Source: an uncultured Collinsella sp. (lineage in GTDB: Bacteria > Actinomycetota > Coriobacteriia > Coriobacteriales > Coriobacteriaceae). From it: a stretch of DNA of 23,858 nucleotides. Shown in pieces: positions 16,421-21,736 of the stretch; within the stretch, counting starts at the first letter, position 1, and the number at the start of each line of letters is the position of its first letter. The notes under the pieces are model-generated. The model was given only the letters and a program-made list of their open reading frames with translations, searched no databases and had not been told where the DNA came from. The position numbers and the translations under genes are program-made. The DNA is taken from the NCBI GenBank assembly GCA_900544755.1, contig UQWQ01000025.1:1-23858 (forward strand), read 5' to 3'.

Positions 16421-17159
16421 CGTCGGTACCCTCCTGCTTGGTCGCGCTCATCGCCGCCTCGGCCTCGGCCTTCAGACGACGGGCTTCCTCGAGCTTGGCC
16501 TCGGCCTGGGCAAGCTGCTCGGCGGCGTTATCGGCCGTGACGGTAGTGTCACCCTTGCCCTCGGCGTCCACGATGGCAGCCGCGGCGGCCAGGCGGTCCT
16601 CCTCGGCCATAGCGCGCTTAAGGTTCATGCCCACCACGATGAGGTGATACACCTGGTAGATAAAGAACAGCAGCATGGGCAGCACGATCACAATGAGGAA
16701 GCCCATGGAGCTGGACAGGAAGTCCATGACCTTGCCCATCTGCGGCAGCGCGAACACGTACTTGCCCACGATATCGCCGTCGCTGATGATGTGCGTATCG
16801 GCCACGTCGTTGTTATCGCCCTTGGTGGTAAAGCTGCGCATGCCGTTGACCTCGTCGATGGCGGCGATGCGGTGCGTGTTGAGCGCGTACTCGTTGTCGA
16901 TGATGGTATGGAACGTCACGATGTCGCCCACCTCGAGCTTGGAGGTGTCACACTTTTTGATGAAGATGAGGTCGCCCTTGTTAAACGTGGGAGCCATGGA
17001 GTCGGACTGCACGGCGAGCGGGGTGAAGCCGGCGATGTCCGAGACGCTGCCGTCCTCGCGCGTGGCGAGCGTGGTAAACGCATACAGGGCCGCCACCAGG
17101 ATGATGATCCACATGACAACGCTCAGCGCGATGGATGCGACTTTTTTAACAGATTGCAT
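16413..17159 (-). CDS. SipW-type signal peptidase I (first copy) with coiled-coil cytoplasmic tail
   Basis: This membrane serine protease of the SipW/ER-like branch is the likely processing enzyme for the four exported proteins encoded directly upstream. There is an N-terminal helix (about 5-30), then catalytic Ser54 in QSDSMAP, His96 in NTHRI and conserved Asp115 in TKGDNND. A second membrane region follows (about 148-173). The C-terminal 70 residues are alanine/glutamate-rich and coil-forming (AEEDRLAAAAAIVDAEGK, AEQLAQAEAKLEEARRLKAE); plain SipW proteins usually lack such a tail. ATG 17159 has AAGGG upstream. The stop overlaps the start of the AAA+ gene by eight bases, so the two are translationally coupled. 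It differs clearly in sequence from the second copy at 11694-12401. Confidence 0.92.
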   Translation of the reverse strand: MQSVKKVASIALSVVMWIIILVAALYAFTTLATREDGSVSDIAGFTPLAVQSDSMAPTFNKGDLIFIKKCDTSKLEVGDIVTFHTIIDNEYALNTHRIAAIDEVNGMRSFTTKGDNNDVADTHIISDGDIVGKYVFALPQMGKVMDFLSSSMGFLIVIVLPMLLFFIYQVYHLIVVGMNLKRAMAEEDRLAAAAAIVDAEGKGDTTVTADNAAEQLAQAEAKLEEARRLKAEAEAAMSATKQEGTDGE

Positions 17160-17219
17160 GATGTCCCTTACTACCGTGTCTGTCTAGGTCGTGCGCGGCC
17201 CGATGGCCGCCGTGCGTAT

Positions 17220-18017
17220 CTACTGTTCCTCGATGCCCTCGAAGCGCATCGAAACCGAATAGTTAGCTCCCTTTAGCATATTAGTGCAATTTGGGTCCGT
17301 TCCCTCGAGCCATATGCGAACGGTTACCGGCTTGTCCGTTTCTGTTATCAGGTCGAACATGTCGCTGGCCGCGGTCGCCTCGCCCGAGTCGAGCCCAAAG
17401 ACGGTGGCCGAGCCAGATGAACCGCCGCCCCCGTTAGGGTTGTAGACCCAAGTATGACCGTCGGCGGTAAAGCTCATGCGCATGGCGCTTGCCATGCCCT
17501 GCGTGTCGGAGCTGAACCGCGTGCCGGACACGCCGCCGTCGCCATCCTGCCCGGTCAGGCGAACGCGCAGGTCCGTACTGCTCATAAAGTGCAGCGTGAA
17601 CTCCAGGTAGGCACCGGTGGCGGGATCGGCAGTGGAACCGTCTTCGAAGGTAAAGGTCTGATAGTCGCTCGTGGTGACGGGCTTGAGCTTGGACGCGTCG
17701 ATGTCCACGCCCTTTTCGCTGGCGATGCGCGCCGAGATCTGGTCGAAGCCCAGGCTGTGGACGTATTCGTCGAACGTGGCATGCTCGTCCAGGTCAAAGC
17801 GCAGCGAACCGTCGGCGTTGGCGTCGATCATGAGCATGCGGGTCTTGGCGCTATCGGCGATGGAGAACCAGGCGAACGTTGCCATGGCTATCGCCACCAG
17901 CGCAAACAGCACCAGCACCACGGTGGTAGTGAGCTTGCGGCGCAGGTCGATATCGGTGGGCGCGGCAACCGGAGCGCCGGTGGTCGGGCGGCGGTTGTCG
18001 GGCGTGGCGTGTGCCAT
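17220..18017 (-). CDS. Probable SipW-processed surface protein, paralog D
   Basis: The 265-residue product has a short cytoplasmic lead, a membrane helix (about 28-48) ending in ATFAWF (46-51), and an exported domain. The T-[YF]-A-W-F motif at the helix end resembles SipW substrates such as TasA and camelysin, which are cut near this point. The exported part has the shared features of this set: LKPVTTSDYQTF early on, a middle strand-rich section (DLRVRLTGQDG), and a C-terminal signature RIWLEGTDPNC. Only one cysteine of the C-x3-C pair seen in A and B remains. A Gly/Ser-rich loop (NPNGGGGSSGS) lies in the middle. ATG 18017 lies two bases from the previous stop with GGTGAG upstream. The exact family name is unknown to me; it is likely a fibre or surface subunit. 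Confidence 0.8.
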   Translation of the reverse strand: MAHATPDNRRPTTGAPVAAPTDIDLRRKLTTTVVLVLFALVAIAMATFAWFSIADSAKTRMLMIDANADGSLRFDLDEHATFDEYVHSLGFDQISARIASEKGVDIDASKLKPVTTSDYQTFTFEDGSTADPATGAYLEFTLHFMSSTDLRVRLTGQDGDGGVSGTRFSSDTQGMASAMRMSFTADGHTWVYNPNGGGGSSGSATVFGLDSGEATAASDMFDLITETDKPVTVRIWLEGTDPNCTNMLKGANYSVSMRFEGIEEQ

Positions 18018-18019
18018 TG

Positions 18020-19006
18020 CTACTCACCGTCCAAGGTCGCAAAGAGCGCCAGGTGCAAGGTGCCCGGATCCTGATAGAGATAGTCGGCGCTATCGGGGTC
18101 GGTGCCCTCGATGTAGTAATAGATATCCAAACGATAGGTCTGGCCAAGCCCAAGCGTGGCGAGCGTGTTCTGCGGGCGCGTGGCCGTCTCGCTCGTGTCC
18201 AGCGTATAGGCGGCCGGGTCCTGCGTCACGTTGGCACCGCAAGCGAGCTGGCCGTTTTGCCAACCCAGGAGCATGCTCTCGGTGTAGCCCGCCAGGCCCG
18301 TAGGCGCGGTCGCGGGGTGCTCGTCGCGATGGCCGCTATCGGAACTGTCGAGCTCAAAGATGTTGGTTGCAAGCACCTGGTTGCCGCTCGAGACTTTAAT
18401 GCCCACGCGGGCTGCGCGCAGCAGCTCGGCGTCGGTGCCCTGCGGGACCAGCGATTCGGCCAGATACAGGTTGACCTTGCCCCTTACTTTGCTGGCGCCC
18501 GTTCCGGTAATGGTAGGGCGCAGATCGATCCAACCGTGGTAGAAGGCGGAGCCGTTGTCTTTTGCCTGCTCAAACACTGTGGCATCGCCGGCAGAGTTGT
18601 TTTGCGCACAGGCAGCAAAGCCGTTGAGGTCAAAGGTCGAGACCGGGTAGAGCGTCACGGCGCCGGTCGCGTTGGAAGTTAGGGAAACGTCACCCTGCTG
18701 CGACCAGCTGCCGCGGTCGGCGTCACCCAGCTCCAGCACCAGCTTGGACGTGTCGCTGTGCACGCTCACCGAGTTGGTGTTGACCTTCATGTTGCTGGTA
18801 AACCAGGCGTAGGTCGCGGCGCCCAAAGTGGCGGCGAGCGCCACCATAACGAGCGCGATGTAGGCACGCGCGCGGCAAGCGTGGCGGCGGGCAGCGGTGC
18901 CCTCGAGGACCTGGCGCTCGGCGGCCACGCTGGAGGGGGCCGTGGGGCTCTCACTCTGGGTTTTGGCCTCGCAGCCATCTGCTGGCATGTGCTTCTGATC
19001 TTCCAT
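18020..19006 (-). CDS. Probable SipW-processed surface protein, paralog C
   Basis: The 328-residue product is the longest of the four paralogs. It has an unusual 46-residue hydrophilic N-terminus before the membrane helix (about 48-66), which ends TYAWF (65-69). After the helix come the shared elements LYPVSTFDLNGFAACAQN, a strand-rich block with VNLYLAES, ELLRAARVGI (compare ALRVGL and ALRLGL in A and B), and the C-terminal IEGTDPDSADYL. The second position of the C-x3-C pair is serine and the first is threonine, so no disulfide is possible there. I use ATG 19006, with AAGGGGGCG ahead; the frame stays open another 36 codons upstream but overlaps gene B. It is tightly packed in the operon. 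The function is inferred to be an exported structural or adhesive subunit. Confidence 0.8.
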   Translation of the reverse strand: MEDQKHMPADGCEAKTQSESPTAPSSVAAERQVLEGTAARRHACRARAYIALVMVALAATLGAATYAWFTSNMKVNTNSVSVHSDTSKLVLELGDADRGSWSQQGDVSLTSNATGAVTLYPVSTFDLNGFAACAQNNSAGDATVFEQAKDNGSAFYHGWIDLRPTITGTGASKVRGKVNLYLAESLVPQGTDAELLRAARVGIKVSSGNQVLATNIFELDSSDSGHRDEHPATAPTGLAGYTESMLLGWQNGQLACGANVTQDPAAYTLDTSETATRPQNTLATLGLGQTYRLDIYYYIEGTDPDSADYLYQDPGTLHLALFATLDGE

Positions 19007-19019
19007 GTCGCTCGCCCCC

Positions 19020-19856
19020 TTACGCCTTGGCCGCGGCAAAGGCAAGCTGCAGCACCACATCGCGGGCCTGGGCCTCGTCGATGCAATTGGCGTCGCAGCC
19101 TTCCATGTACACAACGTAGTGAACGCTTGCCACCTCGTTGGCGGCCAGCGTGCAGATGGGCGTGGCGCCCGCGCGCGCCGTGGGCGTGTCGCCGGTGCCG
19201 TCCATGCTGTAGGCGCTTATGGCGCGCGCAGGGTCGGCGGTGTAGGTCCAGCCCGAGGCGCCCGCCGCCACGACCACGCCGTCTTGCGCGGTGGTGCGCC
19301 TGCTGGTGGCGCCCGCGGTGCTGCCCAGGTCGTCGCAGGTAAAGATGTGCGTCTGCGTACCCGACTGGGTCGTGATCACAAGCCCCAGGCGCAGTGCGGC
19401 CAGCAGCTGTGGGTCGCTCGTCACACTCATCTGACCCGGATGCAGGTACACGTTGAGGGCGCTGTCGCCGCCCTTAAGGTACAGCGTGCCCGAAAGGGCA
19501 TAGTCGTCCAGCTGCGCGGTGCAGTCGGCGTAGTCGGTCGTGATGCCCGCGGCGTTTTGGAACGTGCCGCGCCAAAAGCGGGAAAGGTCCGACGTCGAGA
19601 TGGGATAGAGCGTCTTGTCGGCGTCGGCAAGCGTGGCCGTCGTGTCCCAGGGCCCGTTGGCCGAAAGGCCAATCTGCAGGTCGGAGCCCTCGTCACTTAC
19701 CGTATGCGCCACGGGCGTCACGTTGGTGTAGCGCGAGTTGCTAAACCAGGCGTAGGTGGCGGCGCTCAAGGCAGCTACCAGCACCAGCATCCATGCGGCC
19801 GCAGCAACCATGCGGCGGCGCGAGCTTAGGATGTCTTTGATGTTCGATGTACTCAT
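19020..19856 (-). CDS. Probable SipW-processed surface protein, paralog B
   Basis: The 278-residue product has a basic lead (SSRRR, 11-15), a membrane helix (16-36) ending TYAWF (34-38) and an exported domain. Shared elements are LYPISTSDLSRF, GTLYLKGGDSALNVYLHPG, LLAALRLGLVI, ATPICTLAANE and the C-terminal YMEGCDANC with both cysteines. Several further cysteines are present (in YADCTAQ and FTCDDL), so disulfides are likely after export. ATG 19856 is chosen for its strong AAGGGGG site; the frame is open 35 codons further but that overlaps gene A. It lies 11 bases after gene A and 13 bases before gene C. It belongs to the same unassigned family as its neighbours. Confidence 0.8.
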   Translation of the reverse strand: MSTSNIKDILSSRRRMVAAAAWMLVLVAALSAATYAWFSNSRYTNVTPVAHTVSDEGSDLQIGLSANGPWDTTATLADADKTLYPISTSDLSRFWRGTFQNAAGITTDYADCTAQLDDYALSGTLYLKGGDSALNVYLHPGQMSVTSDPQLLAALRLGLVITTQSGTQTHIFTCDDLGSTAGATSRRTTAQDGVVVAAGASGWTYTADPARAISAYSMDGTGDTPTARAGATPICTLAANEVASVHYVVYMEGCDANCIDEAQARDVVLQLAFAAAKA

Positions 19857-19867
19857 CCCCGGCCCCC

Positions 19868-20752
19868 TTACGAACGCTTGCCGGCAAAGCGCAGCGCCAG
19901 CGATTGCAGACTGGTGGCGGCTAGGTTGTTGGTGCAGTCGGGGTCGCAGCCTTCCAGCCACACGTACACATCCACGCGCACAGGCGTGCTGCGGTTGGCG
20001 CCCTTGGCAGCGGCGGGCAGGCTGCAGATCTTGGTCGTAGCCTCCTTGAGGCTCACGATGCCGGTGTCTTCGTTGTAGTCGCAGAAGTTTGCGCTAGTCA
20101 GCTGGTCAAAATGAACCGTGGCGCCATTGGAGCGGGTGCTGTCGAGCACCAGGTGATTCTGCTCGTTCTCGCCGGCATCCTTGCCGTCGAGCGTGTTGTA
20201 GCGCGCCTGGGGATTGCGCTCGCCTGAGACCTCAAAGACATACTGCCCCGTAACGGTGTCGCCCTGCCCCGGAGCATAGGTAACCAGGCCCACGCGCAGG
20301 GCGGTGGAGATGGGGTTTGCCGGGTCCTGCTCGGTAAAGTCGATGCCCGACAGGTACACGTCGGTCGCGGCCGAGTTGGTGGCCAGGTACAGGGAGGTCT
20401 TGTAGTAGTCGGAATGCTCGGCGGCACCAAACATGCTGGCAAAGAGCGAGTCCTGGGTGGTTCCGCCGGTAAAGCCCGTTACCTTTTGGAAGCCGTTGAG
20501 CACGTTGTCGGTCGAGACGGGGTCGAGCAGGCCCGAAAAGCTCAGGCCGGCGTTGGTTTTGTATTCGCCGTCGTACTCGTTGGAAATGAGGAAGGTCACG
20601 CCCGTGCCGGCGGCCATCTTGACTTCGGTGATGTGGCGGTTGGCGTTGTAGATGTACCAGGCATATGTTACGGCTCCGGCAGCAGCAAGCGCCACCAGCA
20701 ACGTGGCGAGCATGCGATTGAACTGTTTTTGCAGCGAACGCGCGTCCGACAT
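19868..20752 (-). CDS. Probable SipW-processed surface protein, paralog A (first gene of the cluster)
   Basis: The 294-residue product has a short basic/polar lead, a membrane helix (about 13-33) containing TYAWY (29-33), and an exported domain. Shared elements are LDPVSTDNVLNGF, TSLYLATNSAATDVYLSG, STALRVGLVTY, TKICSLPAAAKG and the C-terminal YVWLEGCDPDC motif carrying both cysteines of the C-x3-C pair. Aromatic- and Asn/Asp-rich text between these suggests a beta-sandwich-like surface domain. ATG 20752 is preceded by GGGGGAGGGG, a very strong ribosome site fitting an abundant product. No confident promoter is seen in the 230 bases upstream. It is likely the operon's first gene and, by the usual logic of such loci, could be a major subunit. 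Confidence 0.8.
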   Translation of the reverse strand: MSDARSLQKQFNRMLATLLVALAAAGAVTYAWYIYNANRHITEVKMAAGTGVTFLISNEYDGEYKTNAGLSFSGLLDPVSTDNVLNGFQKVTGFTGGTTQDSLFASMFGAAEHSDYYKTSLYLATNSAATDVYLSGIDFTEQDPANPISTALRVGLVTYAPGQGDTVTGQYVFEVSGERNPQARYNTLDGKDAGENEQNHLVLDSTRSNGATVHFDQLTSANFCDYNEDTGIVSLKEATTKICSLPAAAKGANRSTPVRVDVYVWLEGCDPDCTNNLAATSLQSLALRFAGKRS

Positions 20753-20924
20753 GCCCCTCCCCCAGATGCCGTGTTGTAAACCGCCTGGACATCATTTGCC
20801 CATAATGGAGTTATTTTACGCGAACGTGCAGTTCATCGGGGGTACAAACGGAATATTTCGCGTGCCCTTCGCGCTGCATCGGGGCGGATAGGGTCGCAAA
20901 TCGCCGCTTTTTAAAAAATAGTTC

Positions 20925-20953
20925 TTGCCACTGGGCGGGAGCTCCGTTATATT
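20925..20953 (+). promoter_or_regulatory. Strong sigma70-type promoter of tRNA-Val
   Basis: TTGCCA (20925-20930) and TATATT (20948-20953) are separated by exactly 17 bases. The start would fall near 20960, about 23 bases ahead of the tRNA. Confidence 0.85.
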
Positions 20954-20982
20954 ATTTCCTGCGCACTCGCGCACCCTTGATC

Positions 20983-21057
20983 GGGCGTTTAGCTCAGGGG
21001 GAGAGCGCTTCCCTGACACGGAAGAGGTCAGAAGTTCAAATCTTCTAACGCCCACCA
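20983..21057 (+). tRNA. tRNA-Val (anticodon GAC)
   Basis: A 75-base cloverleaf is seen with the CCA end encoded. The acceptor arm GGGCGTT pairs with AACGCCC. The D arm is AGCTC...GAGC. The anticodon stem CTTCC/GGAAG closes the loop CTGACAC with GAC at 21015-21017. The T arm carries GTTCAAATC. It is a single gene with its own promoter and terminator. Confidence 0.97.
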
Positions 21058-21065
21058 AATGTTCG

Positions 21066-21101
21066 CAGCTCAGAGGCATCGCCTCTGGGCTGTTTTGTTT
21101 T
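21066..21101 (+). terminator. Rho-independent terminator after tRNA-Val
   Basis: A 12-bp stem (21066-21077 with 21081-21092, one G-U pair) and a 3-base loop are followed by TTTTGTTTT. Confidence 0.9.
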
Positions 21102-21136
21102 GGTCGCCAAATGGGTCGCCAAATACGTCACCAAAT
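21101..21136. repeat. Three tandem 12-base repeats beside tRNA-Val
   Basis: The unit TGGTCGCCAAAT occurs three times with exact 12-base spacing (21101, 21113, 21125); the second copy differs at one base and the third at three. The block starts at the end of the tRNA terminator. Short direct repeats next to a tRNA 3' end are typical of integrase arm sites or a scar of an integrated element, but no integrase is in the window. Confidence 0.75.
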
Positions 21137-21450
21137 TTCGAGTTTTTGATCTTCCGGGATGCTTCTCAGTAGTCATCCGAGGAAACTCTCGTCTTCTCCG
21201 TTTGCATACACATATCTTTCAAGGATTCGTGCCGCGGTTGCATGAGGCTCGGCAAGGCACGACCGCAACATGTTGGTCAAGCATAATCTTTTGGATTCTT
21301 TTGGCGTGAGCGGCTTGGTTTTGGTAGGATTTGTCAGCGGCTTGACTAAGGGGGTTTTATAACTGCCATGCAGGTAGCCGTGTTGGTAACGTTTTACCGA
21401 CTTGTCAAATACCCCTCATTTTTAATGCGTCTGCAAAATGACCAATTGCT
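21137..21450. other. Low-GC intergenic stretch without a recognisable gene
   Basis: This stretch is clearly richer in A and T than the rest of the window. I see no open frame with a plausible ribosome site or protein-like content. The nonamer AGCGGCTTG occurs twice within about 40 bases near 21310-21345. It could be the remains of an excised element or untranslated leader sequence. Confidence 0.5.
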
Positions 21451-21463
21451 TTGACCTGCTGAA

Positions 21464-21479
21464 ACACTATATGTTGTGT
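21464..21479 (+). promoter_or_regulatory. NrdR box upstream of nrdD
   Basis: ACACTATATGTTGTGT closely matches the NrdR consensus (acaCwATATAtwGtgt), the binding site of the ATP-cone repressor that controls ribonucleotide reductase genes. A poorer second copy (ACAGGATATAGATGCT) lies 34 bases downstream, centre to centre, over the likely -10; that spacing is slightly longer than the usual 31-32, so the second site is less sure. Confidence 0.8.
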
Positions 21480-21509
21480 TTGACCTAAAAAAAGAATACA
21501 GGATATAGA
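21480..21509 (+). promoter_or_regulatory. Likely nrdD promoter
   Basis: TTGACC (21480-21485) and TATAGA (21504-21509) are 18 bases apart. The -35 abuts the NrdR box, so NrdR binding would block polymerase. Transcription would start near 21516. Confidence 0.65.
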
Positions 21510-21515
21510 TGCTTC

Positions 21516-21736
21516 TTTGTCGTATGATAGATGGCGGACAGAGAACGAAGACCTTAACTGCCTCTTTTGAACGTGTCCTTGAACCGCTTGATTGGCTCTA
21601 GGGAATGTCCGCATGGAGGCTTATGGTTTATCGAGAACACAGATTGCGCGACGGCGCCGCAAGGCAGGGGCAGGCCCTGCCGGGCATCGTTTGGCTCTGA
21701 AGCGCAATGAGACTACGACGCGAAAGAGGCAAGAGG
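21516..21736 (+). ncRNA. Long, possibly structured 5' leader of nrdD
   Basis: About 220 bases separate the likely start from nrdD. GCGGACA (21534-21540) and TGTCCGC (21606-21612) can form a long-range stem enclosing 65 bases. A second compact GC-rich hairpin, GGCAGGG...CCCTGCC, lies near 21664-21682. I do not recognise a known riboswitch class in it. It may be an unassigned cis-regulatory RNA or simply a long leader. Confidence 0.35.

Noticed and set aside
17195..17210. Small hairpin GCGGCC-CGAT-GGCCGC between substrate D and SipW-1
   Set aside because: It is only a 6-bp stem with no U run on the minus strand; too weak to call a terminator.
20816..21079. Minus-strand open frame covering tRNA-Val
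   Set aside because: It overlaps the tRNA and its promoter and terminator; a common spurious call.
21516..21736. Cobalamin riboswitch ahead of the ribonucleotide reductase
   Set aside because: I could not find a convincing B12-box in the leader, and class III NrdD does not use cobalamin.
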